Source: an uncultured Pelagibacteraceae bacterium (GTDB lineage Bacteria > Pseudomonadota > Alphaproteobacteria > Pelagibacterales > Pelagibacteraceae). Taken from it: a DNA stretch of 38,619 nt. Position numbers and translations under genes: made by a program. Under the pieces are notes generated by a model. That model did not search any database. It was not told the DNA's origin and was given only the letters and a program-made list of their open reading frames with translations. Of this stretch, positions 15,432 through 23,527 are shown in pieces. The stretch covers positions 1-38,619 of the forward strand of contig CACHEF010000008.1 of the NCBI GenBank assembly GCA_902578775.1, written 5' to 3'. Position 1 is the stretch's first letter. Each line of letters opens with the position of its first letter.

Positions 15432-16580
15432 TTATCTAAATCGTAAGTTTTCTCGATTTAGATCGCTTATTTTTGTACACCCCATTAATTTCATATCTCT
15501 TACTAACTCAGACTTATATTTTTCTATAGCTCTTTCGACACCTGCTTGACCTCCAGCTGCTAAAGCATAAAGATATAATCTTCCCCCTGAACAAGCTTTA
15601 GCACCTAATGATAATGCTTTAAGCATATGAGTTCCTCTATGAATTCCACCTTCACATATGACGTCTAATTTATCACCAACTGCATCAACAATTTCTGCAA
15701 GTTGATCAAAAGGCGCTCTAGATCCATCTAACTGTCTTCCACCATGATTTGATACCATTATGCCCGTGCATCCTATGTCTACTGCTCTTTTTGCATCTTC
15801 TACACTCATAATTCCTTTGAGTGCGAAGTGACCTCCCCATTTAGAGCAAAGATTTTCAGCATCTTTCCAATTCATAGATTGATCTAACATAGTTGAAAAA
15901 TAATTTCCAATTGATGAGTTAACATCAGTGCCTTCTTTCACAAAGTCTTGTAAATGAGGTAATTCAAACTTACCTTTTGTTAAATAATTAATTCCCCACA
16001 TCGGTTTAGTAGCAAAACTATATAAACTTGCTAAAGTTAATTTAGGAGGAGACGTAAAGCCTGTTCTTAAGTCTCTCTCTCTATTTCCTCCAGTAATAGT
16101 ATCAACCGTTAAGGCCATTACATCAAAATTTGCAGCTTTAGCTCTTTCAAGACAAGAATCATTTAAACCTCTATCTTTATGAAAATAAAACTGAAACATT
16201 TTGGGAGTATCAATCATTGATGAAATTTCCTCTACACTTACCGTCGCTAAAGCTGAAACTCCAAACATCGTATTATATTTTTTTGCTGCTTTTCCAACCG
16301 CTCTCTCACCATCGTAATGAAAGAGTCTTTGAAGTGCTGTTGGGGAGAGGTAAAAAGGTAGATCTAATTTTTTTCCAAATATCGTTGTGGATAAATCTAC
16401 ATTCTCAACTCCTCTTAAAACATTAGGAACTAAATCGACTTCATCGAAAGAGCTTGTATTTCTTGCATATGTGATTTCATCATCTGCAGCTCCGTCGATA
16501 TAATGAAATATAGGAGAGGGCAATTTTTTTTTAGCTAATCTTCTAAAATCACTAAAATTGTGACAATCTTTTAAATTCAT
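15432..16580 (-). CDS. FMN-dependent alpha-hydroxyacid dehydrogenase, paralog 1
   Basis: This 382-residue LldD-family flavoprotein is the upstream member of the tandem pair. It shows the same landmarks: FHYIDGAADDE, YLSPTALQRLFHYDGE, VSNHGGRQLDGSRAPFDQ with the catalytic His and Arg, and CEGGIHRGTHMLKALSLGAKA for FMN phosphate. It is expected to oxidise an L-2-hydroxy acid and pass electrons to the respiratory chain. The ATG at 16580 is only 9 bp after the stop of the PagL-like gene, leaving no room for its own promoter unless one lies inside that gene. It may therefore belong to the ccm transcript. Confidence 0.93.
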   Translation of the reverse strand: MNLKDCHNFSDFRRLAKKKLPSPIFHYIDGAADDEITYARNTSSFDEVDLVPNVLRGVENVDLSTTIFGKKLDLPFYLSPTALQRLFHYDGERAVGKAAKKYNTMFGVSALATVSVEEISSMIDTPKMFQFYFHKDRGLNDSCLERAKAANFDVMALTVDTITGGNRERDLRTGFTSPPKLTLASLYSFATKPMWGINYLTKGKFELPHLQDFVKEGTDVNSSIGNYFSTMLDQSMNWKDAENLCSKWGGHFALKGIMSVEDAKRAVDIGCTGIMVSNHGGRQLDGSRAPFDQLAEIVDAVGDKLDVICEGGIHRGTHMLKALSLGAKACSGGRLYLYALAAGGQAGVERAIEKYKSELVRDMKLMGCTKISDLNRENLRFR

Positions 16581-16589
16581 ATGAGGATA

Positions 16590-17093
16590 TTAGAAATTTT
16601 TAACGAAATTAAACATATAACTATTTGCCCCAGGATTCTTATCACCTAAACTAGCATTAGATACATGATTATAAGAGATTCCAAAGTTTGTTTTGTCAGA
16701 TGCAGAATAAGATAGTTGCACCTCTGATTTAAATTCTAATGCGTGGCCTAAATCTTTTCCATCTCCCTCATGATAATATCCCGGAGTAAAACTTGGTGTA
16801 AAAACTAAGCTTCCCATATCTACATTCCATTCAATCCCCGTATAAACATAAGCAGCTGAATTTTCTGTAATAAAACCACCAGTAATTGGAGAAACATTTC
16901 CTAAAAATGTATTTCGATTTAAATTTTCATTTTGATGTTGAAATCCTACTAAAAGTGCTTTTTGTTTATTATCACTAAAATCGAAGTTTCCAGTAAAAAA
17001 ATTTAATTGATGCTCGTTATCAATGTTTTCTTCAGCAAACGCCGGATTCAAAAAAAATACAATAAAAATAAAAATGTAAAATATTTTTTTCAT
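16590..17093 (-). CDS. PagL-like lipid A 3-O-deacylase / acyloxyacyl hydrolase family
   Basis: The 167-residue product has a signal peptide (about residues 1-20, cut after AFA) and an all-beta pattern ending in Phe, as in small outer-membrane barrels. The C-terminal ISYNHVSNASLGDKNPGAN matches the PagL active-site signature, with His143 and Ser145 as the likely His-Ser pair. PagL removes a 3-O-acyl chain from lipid A in the outer membrane. The third triad member in PagL is an acidic residue about 14 positions after the His; here that position seems to be Asn157, so activity is uncertain. It lies 24 bp after ccmH and 9 bp before the hydroxyacid genes. Confidence 0.82.
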   Translation of the reverse strand: MKKIFYIFIFIVFFLNPAFAEENIDNEHQLNFFTGNFDFSDNKQKALLVGFQHQNENLNRNTFLGNVSPITGGFITENSAAYVYTGIEWNVDMGSLVFTPSFTPGYYHEGDGKDLGHALEFKSEVQLSYSASDKTNFGISYNHVSNASLGDKNPGANSYMFNFVKNF

Positions 17094-17117
17094 TAAAATA
17101 ATTTTATAAGCAAACAG

Positions 17118-17480
17118 TTATCTTTTTTTTATTAATTTTTTTAAAACTATTGTACCACCAAATAAAAAGAGCAATAGAGGCAAAAACCACAGTAAATATG
17201 TATTTTTATTAAATTGAGGATCATACAAAATCCATTCACCATATTTTCCAATTAAAAACTCATAAATTTGATCTTCTGATAGACCTTCATTAATTTTATT
17301 TTTAACAACTATTTTCAAACTATTAGCAAATTCTGAGTCAGAGTCATAAACTGATTGACCCTGACAAATTAAACACCTTAAATTTTTTGTTATTTTGTTT
17401 TGAAAGTTATTTTCACCGGATTGCAACGGACTAAAACAAAAAAATATCTGAAAAATTATAAAAATTTTTAAAATTTTCAT
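17118..17480 (-). CDS. ccmH: Cytochrome c maturation protein CcmH
   Basis: CcmH works with CcmG to reduce the haem-binding CXXC of apocytochrome c before haem attachment. The 120-residue protein has a signal peptide or N-terminal helix, the redox motif LRCLICQGQSVYDSDS (Cys36, Cys39), the three-helix segment with KYGEWILYDPQF, and a C-terminal membrane anchor (YLLWFLPLLLFLFGG). This is the short alphaproteobacterial form (CycL) without the TPR domain of E. coli CcmH. It overlaps the stop of ccmG by 4 bp. Confidence 0.95.
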   Translation of the reverse strand: MKILKIFIIFQIFFCFSPLQSGENNFQNKITKNLRCLICQGQSVYDSDSEFANSLKIVVKNKINEGLSEDQIYEFLIGKYGEWILYDPQFNKNTYLLWFLPLLLFLFGGTIVLKKLIKKR

Positions 17481-17992
17481 TTTATAAATTTATTTATCTC
17501 CTCAATTGAGCCAATATTTAATGGACCAATAAATTTTTTAATAATCTTACCTTTATGTATTAAAAAAGATTCAGGAACACCAAATGCTCCCCACTCAATC
17601 GCTATTGTACCATTACGATCGAGTAAAATTTTTTTATAAGGGTTTCCTAACTCTTTTAAAAATTTTTTTGCATTGCTTGAGTCATCTTTATAATTTAATC
17701 CAATTATCTCAAGTTGCTCATATTTACTTAAATTTACCAACAAGGGGTGCTCATCTCTACAAGGTAAGCACCATGAGGCCCAGATATTAAATAAATAAAA
17801 TTTATTTTGATTAAAAATTTGTTTTGAAGTTAACTCCCTATTTTCAAAAAAAATTTTCGAAGTAAATTCTGGAATATTACTTATTTTACTTTCAGGCTCA
17901 TAAAGAGATGTTTTATTTAAACTTTTATAAAAAACTATTAGTATAAATAATAAAAAACAAATTATTAAAAGAGAGGTTGGTCTACTGTTCAC
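17477..17992 (-). CDS. ccmG: Thiol:disulfide interchange protein CcmG/DsbE
   Basis: CcmG is a membrane-tethered periplasmic thioredoxin that supplies reducing power to apocytochrome c. The 171-residue protein has one N-terminal membrane helix (about 7-23) and a thioredoxin domain with the active site WASWCLPCRDEHP (Cys75, Cys78). The family-specific EWGAFGVPESFLI supplies the cis-Pro loop. The start is GTG at 17992, four bases inside the end of ccmF (GTGA overlap), so the two are translationally coupled. Confidence 0.95.
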   Translation of the reverse strand: MNSRPTSLLIICFLLFILIVFYKSLNKTSLYEPESKISNIPEFTSKIFFENRELTSKQIFNQNKFYLFNIWASWCLPCRDEHPLLVNLSKYEQLEIIGLNYKDDSSNAKKFLKELGNPYKKILLDRNGTIAIEWGAFGVPESFLIHKGKIIKKFIGPLNIGSIEEINKFIK

Positions 17993-19863
17993 AAACTCCT
18001 CCTTTTAAACAAACTTAAGGTTCCTCCTAAAGAAATTAACAAAACTGATATCCATATCCATAACATAAAGGGTTTTACCTGATATCTAATATTAAAATAT
18101 TCTTCGTTTTGTAATGTATTCATTGTAATAAATTTATCTGTCCAAAACGAAGTTTTAATATCTGCTTCGCTAGTAATTATATTTGGTTGGTTATAAACTC
18201 TTAGTTCAGGGTTAAATTCATTTTTGACACCTTGATCCGTTATTAAAAAAATTCCTTTGAATGATATATAGTTTTTTTTCTCAAATTTTTTAAGATCGCT
18301 AAATTCTATTTGAAATTTTTCATTATTAAATTCTTCACCAACTCTTAAATTAGTTATTATTTCTCTCGAAAAAATATTATTAAATAAAATACTTAAAATT
18401 AACAAACTAAATCCAAAATGAGCTAAATTTTGAGAAATATTTTTTATCTTTTTTGAAAAAAAATCTTTTGTAGTTATCAAAAATAAATAAAATGCACTAC
18501 CTATCAGCATTGTGTTTATCAGAAAATCTGTGCTAATTTTTTTGGTAATCAAATAAGACATTAATATAGACATTAAAAAAAATATTAATAAATTTAATTT
18601 CTCATCAAGTTCTGACTTAATCCATTTTAATTTTGGTCCAATCGCCATGAAAATCAAAAAAGGAATTAGAAAAGGAATTATTAATTTATGATAAAAGGGT
18701 GGGCCAACAGATATCTGTTCAGAAGAGATAACTTGTAAAAATATTGGGTATACAGTTCCTACTAAAACAACAGATAAGAAGTACATCATAAACCAATTAT
18801 TAATAAGTATTGAGGACTCTTTACTTAATAAAGAGAATAAAATTGAATTTTGTTTTTCACTTTTATGAAAAACGAAAAATATAAACAATGAAATAGAAAT
18901 CAAAATAAATAAAAAAATTAATATAAATAAACCTCTTTCTGGATCGTTAGCAAATGTGTGAACTGAATTTAAAATTCCTGATCGTACCAAAAAAGTTCCA
19001 CACATACTAAGTGTAAAGGTTGTTATTGATAATATGATAACCCAAGATTGAAGAGTATATCTTTTTTCTAATACTGAAATACAATGCAATAAAGTTGTCA
19101 ATGCAAGCCATGGCATCAAGGACACGTTTTCAACTGGATCCCAAAACCAAAAACCACCCCAACCTAACTCATAGTAAGCCCAAATTGATCCAAGTAATAT
19201 TCCTAAAGTTAAAAATATCCATGAAGTTAATACCCAATTCTTTATATGAATAGCCCAAGTTTTTGACACGTCCTTTAAAACAGTTGCTGAGAGGACACTA
19301 GAAAAAATTATTGATGAACCAACATAACCTAAATACAATATCGGGGGATGTATTGCTAAAGCTGGATCTTGTAAAATTGGATTAAGACCTAACCCTTCAT
19401 TAGGAGTTGGAAAAATATAATTGAAAGGATTTGATGAAGTTAACAAAAAAACAAAAAAACCAATAATAATTATTTGTTGAAATAAAATTGTGAGAATTCT
19501 GTATTTCTTTAATTGGTTTTTAGATTTTAAAATAAACACACAGATAAATAAAGTTAAAACAAATAACCACAATAATAGACTTCCCTCATGATTTCCCCAT
19601 GTACCAGAAATTTTATAAAATAATGGCTTTGTGGTATGAGAATTATTAAAAACAGTTTCATTACTAAAATCAGAGTAAACAAAAGATAAAATCAAACCTA
19701 AAAAGCTTACAATTACTAAAAATAATTGAAGGAATGAGAAATTTACTATTTTAACATCAAATATTTTATTATTTCTAAAATTTTTTATTGAAAAGAAAAA
19801 AATGAAAGAAGATATAAATAAACCGATAATTAATGAATAATATCCAATTAAACTATAAATCAT
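17989..19863 (-). CDS. ccmF: Haem lyase subunit CcmF
   Basis: CcmF is the large membrane subunit of the cytochrome c haem lyase. The 624-residue protein has many transmembrane helices, the WWD-type haem-handling motif WGGFWFWDPVENVSLMPWL near residue 233, and conserved GTWGNHEGSLLLW and HPPILYLGY segments upstream. The last helix (FMLWIWISVLLISLGG) also fits the family. It overlaps ccmE by one base at its start and ccmG by four bases at its end. Confidence 0.97.
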   Translation of the reverse strand: MIYSLIGYYSLIIGLFISSFIFFFSIKNFRNNKIFDVKIVNFSFLQLFLVIVSFLGLILSFVYSDFSNETVFNNSHTTKPLFYKISGTWGNHEGSLLLWLFVLTLFICVFILKSKNQLKKYRILTILFQQIIIIGFFVFLLTSSNPFNYIFPTPNEGLGLNPILQDPALAIHPPILYLGYVGSSIIFSSVLSATVLKDVSKTWAIHIKNWVLTSWIFLTLGILLGSIWAYYELGWGGFWFWDPVENVSLMPWLALTTLLHCISVLEKRYTLQSWVIILSITTFTLSMCGTFLVRSGILNSVHTFANDPERGLFILIFLFILISISLFIFFVFHKSEKQNSILFSLLSKESSILINNWFMMYFLSVVLVGTVYPIFLQVISSEQISVGPPFYHKLIIPFLIPFLIFMAIGPKLKWIKSELDEKLNLLIFFLMSILMSYLITKKISTDFLINTMLIGSAFYLFLITTKDFFSKKIKNISQNLAHFGFSLLILSILFNNIFSREIITNLRVGEEFNNEKFQIEFSDLKKFEKKNYISFKGIFLITDQGVKNEFNPELRVYNQPNIITSEADIKTSFWTDKFITMNTLQNEEYFNIRYQVKPFMLWIWISVLLISLGGTLSLFKRRSL

Positions 19864-20282
19864 TAATTTTCCTCTAAAGCTGCTTTTACCTCTGGTGGCA
19901 TATAATTTTCATCATGTTTAGCTAAAATTTTTGAAGCTTGGAAAAAACTTCTATCTTTTAAATATCCCTCAGCGACCACTCCTTTTCCCTCAGAAAAAAG
20001 ATTGGGGACAACACCAGAGTAACTCACATTAATCTCATTTTTAAAATCTGTAATTATAAAATTTAGTTCATTAGCAGACATTTCTATTGAGTCTTGTTTT
20101 ACCATCCCACCAATCCTAATCTTTTTATTTTTTAGTTCCCCTAAAAATTTAACATCCGAAGGAGACTTAAAAAAAACCACATTTTCTTCCAAAGCTTTTA
20201 AAACTAAAAAAACTGATAAGATTAAAGTTAATAAAACTAAAATTACGAAAAAAAATCTAAATTTAACTTTTCGACCATACAT
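19863..20282 (-). CDS. ccmE: Haem chaperone CcmE
   Basis: CcmE binds haem covalently through a histidine in the periplasm and passes it to CcmF. The 139-residue protein has an N-terminal membrane anchor (about 9-28), an OB-fold beta domain ([32 protein letters not shown]), and the haem-binding motif [11 protein letters not shown] with His123 and Tyr127. Length and motif order are those of the family. Its stop overlaps the ccmF start (TAATG). Confidence 0.96.
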   Translation of the reverse strand: MYGRKVKFRFFFVILVLLTLILSVFLVLKALEENVVFFKSPSDVKFLGELKNKKIRIGGMVKQDSIEMSANELNFIITDFKNEINVSYSGVVPNLFSEGKGVVAEGYLKDRSFFQASKILAKHDENYMPPEVKAALEEN

Positions 20283-20292
20283 GGCTGAAAAA

Positions 20293-20520
20293 TTAAATAC
20301 TCTGGCTTCTAGATAAAATTTCTTTATTTATATTTTGATTTCTTGCTACTTGAGCTTTTTCGGAATTTAGAGCTCCAAATTTAGAAATAAATTTATTTCT
20401 CTCTTTTATGTATTGAATTTTTATTATTATATATAAGACTGAAAAGCTAAAGAATGTAAATGCAAAAGAAGACCATACATAAGATCCATAACCATTCATA
20501 TATAAAAAATCATTAATCAT
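20293..20520 (-). CDS. ccmD: Small haem exporter accessory protein CcmD
   Basis: This 75-residue protein has one membrane helix preceded by [17 protein letters not shown], the typical CcmD start, and a charged cytoplasmic tail ([10 protein letters not shown]). CcmD stabilises the CcmABC-CcmE complex during haem loading. Position is decisive: its ATG overlaps the ccmC stop (ATGA) and ccmE follows after 10 bp. The tail is somewhat longer than in most CcmD proteins. Confidence 0.85.
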   Translation of the reverse strand: MINDFLYMNGYGSYVWSSFAFTFFSFSVLYIIIKIQYIKERNKFISKFGALNSEKAQVARNQNINKEILSRSQSI

Positions 20521-21224
20521 AATCTATCTAGTCCTTTATTTTTTATCTTAATCAATTCTGTATTATATTTCATTAAAAAAATCAGCAAAGAAAAAAGGGC
20601 AAATGCCGCAGTCATAATAATTAGTGGTAATAACATTGAAGAGTGTATTGAAGATTTAGAGAGTATATTTATCGAAGCTGGTTGATGCAAGGTATTCCAC
20701 CAATCTACTGAGTATTTAATTATTGGAACATTTATTATTCCAAAAATAGTTATAATTGTCGTTATTTTAAAAACTTCCTCTTTATCTTCATAGATTCTCC
20801 ATGCTAACAAAAACATTAAATAGAATAAAACTAAAATTAGCATAGATGTAATTCTTGCATCCCAGGCCCACCATGTCCCCCATGTAGGTTTTCCCCATAT
20901 AGATCCTGTGACCAATGCAATAATATTAAACACTAACCCAGATGGTGCTAAGCTCTTAGCAATAATAAAAAAATTTTTATTTTTGAAAATATAACCACTC
21001 AAAGACAAAATTGTTATTGAAGAAAATATTCCTAAAGTAATCCATGCTGCTGGCACGTGCACGTACATAATTCTCACCGAATGACTTTGTTTATAATCTT
21101 CTGGTGATAGAATTAACGCTTCGACTAAACCAATGGAGAAAACCACTATAAATAATGGCATAATATATTTTGGTGCTTTTGAAGTTATTAGATAAATTCT
21201 ACTTGGATTTAAAAATTTAAACAT
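20517..21224 (-). CDS. ccmC: Haem exporter protein CcmC
   Basis: CcmC is the six-helix membrane protein that presents haem to CcmE. The 235-residue protein carries the WWD motif GKPTWGTWWAWDARITS near residue 120, flanked by HVPAAWITLG (conserved His) and WWNTLHQPASI (second conserved His). These are the expected haem ligands. It is the first gene of the ccmCDEFGH run. The ABC-type subunits ccmA and ccmB, which normally precede ccmC, are absent upstream; the neighbour is hspQ. No clear Shine-Dalgarno is seen before the ATG. Confidence 0.96.
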   Translation of the reverse strand: MFKFLNPSRIYLITSKAPKYIMPLFIVVFSIGLVEALILSPEDYKQSHSVRIMYVHVPAAWITLGIFSSITILSLSGYIFKNKNFFIIAKSLAPSGLVFNIIALVTGSIWGKPTWGTWWAWDARITSMLILVLFYLMFLLAWRIYEDKEEVFKITTIITIFGIINVPIIKYSVDWWNTLHQPASINILSKSSIHSSMLLPLIIMTAAFALFSLLIFLMKYNTELIKIKNKGLDRL

Positions 21225-21251
21225 AAATTATATTATGATGGTTTTAGTATG

Positions 21252-21345
21252 AAAAATATATCTGATCAAGAATGTAGAGGGAGATAATAATGAGGTCAAA
21301 TTTAACACTCCTGATCAGATAATTTATAAACATGTACATTATCTC
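21252..21345 (-). ncRNA. Hairpin/pseudoknot RNA between hspQ and ccmC
   Basis: On the minus strand, 21321-21305 pairs with 21275-21259 over 17 consecutive positions. The two departures from Watson-Crick pairing are both G-U in this strand, but would be A-C in plus-strand RNA, which indicates the minus strand. The 29-nt loop contains an 8-nt segment (21288-21281) complementary to an upstream segment (21345-21338, GAGATAAT), giving a possible H-type pseudoknot. A run of five T residues follows (21256-21252). It could be the hspQ terminator, a regulatory leader of ccmC, or a small RNA. I do not recognise it as a known riboswitch. Confidence 0.55.
21271..21299 (-). promoter_or_regulatory. Candidate sigma-70 promoter for the ccm operon
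   Basis: On the minus strand TTGACC (21299-21294) and TACATT (21276-21271) are spaced by exactly 17 bp. Transcription would start near 21264, leaving a leader of about 40 nt before the ccmC ATG. The boxes lie inside the loop of the hairpin described at 21252-21345. The inverted TATCTGATCA arms would thus flank the promoter and could instead be paired operator sites. Only one of the RNA and DNA readings may be right. Confidence 0.4.
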
Positions 21346-21388
21346 TATGTCTAAGATTTGAGCTAAATGTGTTTAAAAAATGATTATT

Positions 21389-21709
21389 CTAATTTGAAGG
21401 TTTAAAATAACTTGAGCCTTTTTTACCAGAAAAAATCTCCTCAATTAGAGGGTGCTTAATCGGTTCATCAGAATCATCTATTAAAAGATTTTGCTCTGAA
21501 ACATAGGCCTCATAAGTAATCTCATCATTTTCTGCAAGCAAATGGTAAAATGGTTGATCTTTTCTTGGTCTAACATTTTTTGGAATTGATTGATACCATT
21601 CCTCTGAATTATTAAATTCAAAATCAACATCATAAATCACTCCTCTAAATTCAAAATGTTTGTGTTTTACAATATCACCAATAGAAAATTTTGCTTTTTG
21701 TATAGCCAT
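21389..21709 (-). CDS. hspQ: HspQ / YccV-like (hemimethylated-DNA-binding domain) protein
   Basis: The 106-residue protein matches the HspQ/YccV family: AKFSIGDIVKHKHFEFRGVIYDVDFEF at the start (an SH3-like fold), then RPRKDQPFYHLLAEN and YEAYVSEQNL in the middle. In enterobacteria HspQ acts as a heat-shock-induced specificity factor for Lon protease; in SAR11 the role is untested. It diverges from yciB across 88 bp. Its downstream region holds the hairpin that may terminate it. Confidence 0.92.
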   Translation of the reverse strand: MAIQKAKFSIGDIVKHKHFEFRGVIYDVDFEFNNSEEWYQSIPKNVRPRKDQPFYHLLAENDEITYEAYVSEQNLLIDDSDEPIKHPLIEEIFSGKKGSSYFKPSN

Positions 21710-21797
21710 TAGTATTAATATGGAGATTTAAAATTAAAAATCAATAAGAAAAAATATAAAGTTTTTATGACGCAACTAATTATGTTAATATCTTTTA

Positions 21798-22349
21798 GTG
21801 AATAAATCTTTTTTAAAATTTCTCACAGATTTTGGGCCGTTAGCAATATTTTTTTTTTATTACTATAATAGTGGAAAAAATTTATCAATTGCAATCCCCC
21901 CTCTAATAATTGCGACAATAGTTTCTTTAATCATAATGTGGGTATTTGAAAGAAAAATACCTCCTATGCCATTATTGAGTGGAATTTTGATAACCTTTTT
22001 TGGAGGACTGACTATTTATTTTAATGACCCAATATTTATTTACTTAAAACCAACAATAATAAATATAATGTTTGGACTTGCATTATTTTTTGGGAAATAT
22101 TTCACAAATGAACCTATTCTTAAAAAAATAATGGGTAAATCTATACCATTGAATAATATTGGTTGGGAAATTCTAAATAAAAGATGGATGTTTTTTTTCT
22201 TTGGCCTAGCAATACTTAATGAAATAATTTGGAGAACACAAACAGAGGAATTTTGGGTTAATTTTAAAGTTTGGGGAATGTTACCAATAACTATTATTTT
22301 TACAGGATTTCAAATTGGCTTAATAAACAAATATAAAATAAATGAATAA
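21798..22349 (+). CDS. yciB: YciB / intracellular septation protein A family
   Basis: YciB (IspZ) is an inner-membrane protein linked to envelope synthesis and septation. The 183-residue product has about five hydrophobic helices. It carries family motifs FLTDFGPLAIFFFYYY at the start, MPLLSGILITFFGGLTIYFND in the middle (the usual form has P-x-x-x-G and L-T-L-x-L-x-D), IKP-like YLKPTIINIMFG, and NEIIWRTQTEEFWVNFKVWG near the end. The start codon is GTG at 21798. The stop overlaps the next gene by 8 bp. Confidence 0.93.
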   Translation: MNKSFLKFLTDFGPLAIFFFYYYNSGKNLSIAIPPLIIATIVSLIIMWVFERKIPPMPLLSGILITFFGGLTIYFNDPIFIYLKPTIINIMFGLALFFGKYFTNEPILKKIMGKSIPLNNIGWEILNKRWMFFFFGLAILNEIIWRTQTEEFWVNFKVWGMLPITIIFTGFQIGLINKYKINE

Positions 22350-22680
22350 TAACTTAAAATTAATAATAAACAATTCTCAAATAAAAATTGAAGAAAAAAA
22401 TTTTTTTGAAAAAAATGAGTTACAGATAATCTTAGATTTATATGCAAAAATGGTTTCGGAAGGTTCTTGGAAAGATTATGGATTAAATATTTCAAACAAA
22501 CAAGTAAGTTTTAGTGTTTTTAAAAATGCAGCTGAAAATGCTCTTTACAAAATTTGTAAAAATTTTAAACCAAAAAATAAAAATTTAAAATATTTAATTA
22601 CAGATACTAATGGAAAAATCTTAAAAAATTCTTTTGATTTAAGAAATCTGTTAAAAAATACTAATTGGAAAAAACTTTAA
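22342..22680 (+). CDS. DUF2794 family protein
   Basis: This 112-residue soluble protein matches DUF2794, an alphaproteobacterial family of unknown function. The diagnostic part is ELQIILDLYAKMVSEGSWKDYGLNISNKQVSFSVFKNAAENALYKICK, where the G-x-W-x-D-Y motif and the R/K-x-x-x-x-P-L/L-Y-x-I-x-K pattern occur in the family. No membrane segment or catalytic motif is evident. It overlaps yciB by 8 bp and is presumably cotranscribed with it. It ends 7 bp before the convergent Bax-inhibitor gene. Confidence 0.8.
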   Translation: MNNNLKLIINNSQIKIEEKNFFEKNELQIILDLYAKMVSEGSWKDYGLNISNKQVSFSVFKNAAENALYKICKNFKPKNKNLKYLITDTNGKILKNSFDLRNLLKNTNWKKL

Positions 22681-22687
22681 AGTTTTC

Positions 22688-23449
22688 TTATCTTCTTTGG
22701 CCAAATAATCTTAAAAGCATTATAAATAGATTAATAAAGTCTAAATAAAGTGTAAGAGCACCCATTACTGCTTTTTTGCCCATGATTTCACCAGAGTCAC
22801 TCATCGCATACATATTTTTAATCTTTTGAGTATCATATGCTGTTAAACCTACAAAAATTAAAACACCCAAGATTGATATAACAAAATACATCATTGAAGA
22901 TTTCATAAAAATGTTAACTATTGATGCAATTATTATTCCAATTAAACCCATCATCAAAAAAGAACCTAGTTTTGTTAAATCTCTTTTAGTAGTGTAACCA
23001 TAAATACTCATCGCTCCAAAAGTTGCTGAACAAATAAAGAAAACTCTTGTTACGCTCATTCCAGTGTAAATTAATAAAATTGAAGATAATGATAAGCCCA
23101 TTAATCCAGCAAAAATCCAGAAAGTTGTTTGAGCTTTCGATGCACTCATTTTATTTATTCCAAAACTCATATAAAAAACTACTCCTAAAGGTGCCAGCAT
23201 AACAAGCCACTTCAAACCAGACATATAGATCGCGTTACCAATTTGCGTAAGTCCTACAATTGAACCAGCATCATTTGTAACAACTGACATCTTAAAAGTA
23301 ATAAGAGCAATTATACCTGTTAATAATATTCCTGTAGCCATGTAATTATAAACCTTAAGCATGTAGGCTCTTAAGCCTTCATCCATAACTACTGCTGACT
23401 GCTGAGCCTCTTTAGCTCTTCCTAGTATTCCTTTTTTATCAAATTCCAT
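22688..23449 (-). CDS. Bax inhibitor-1 / YccA family membrane protein
   Basis: The 253-residue protein has seven hydrophobic helices and the alphaproteobacterial BI-1 N-terminus (AQQSAVVMDEGLRAYMLKVYNYMATG). The conserved C-terminal features are GLTAYDTQKIKNMY and ALTLYLDFINLFIMLLRLFG, including the paired acidic residues believed to form the pH/calcium sensor in the family. The function is probably a leak channel for ions or a membrane-quality factor interacting with FtsH; that part is family knowledge, not seen here. It stands alone, convergent with the DUF2794 gene. Confidence 0.93.
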   Translation of the reverse strand: MEFDKKGILGRAKEAQQSAVVMDEGLRAYMLKVYNYMATGILLTGIIALITFKMSVVTNDAGSIVGLTQIGNAIYMSGLKWLVMLAPLGVVFYMSFGINKMSASKAQTTFWIFAGLMGLSLSSILLIYTGMSVTRVFFICSATFGAMSIYGYTTKRDLTKLGSFLMMGLIGIIIASIVNIFMKSSMMYFVISILGVLIFVGLTAYDTQKIKNMYAMSDSGEIMGKKAVMGALTLYLDFINLFIMLLRLFGQRR

Positions 23450-23527
23450 TGCTTTACAGATATATAATCTTTTACTAATTATTCAAGATACCTTAAAAGA
23501 TAAAAAAATCTAATACTTTAAACTATA

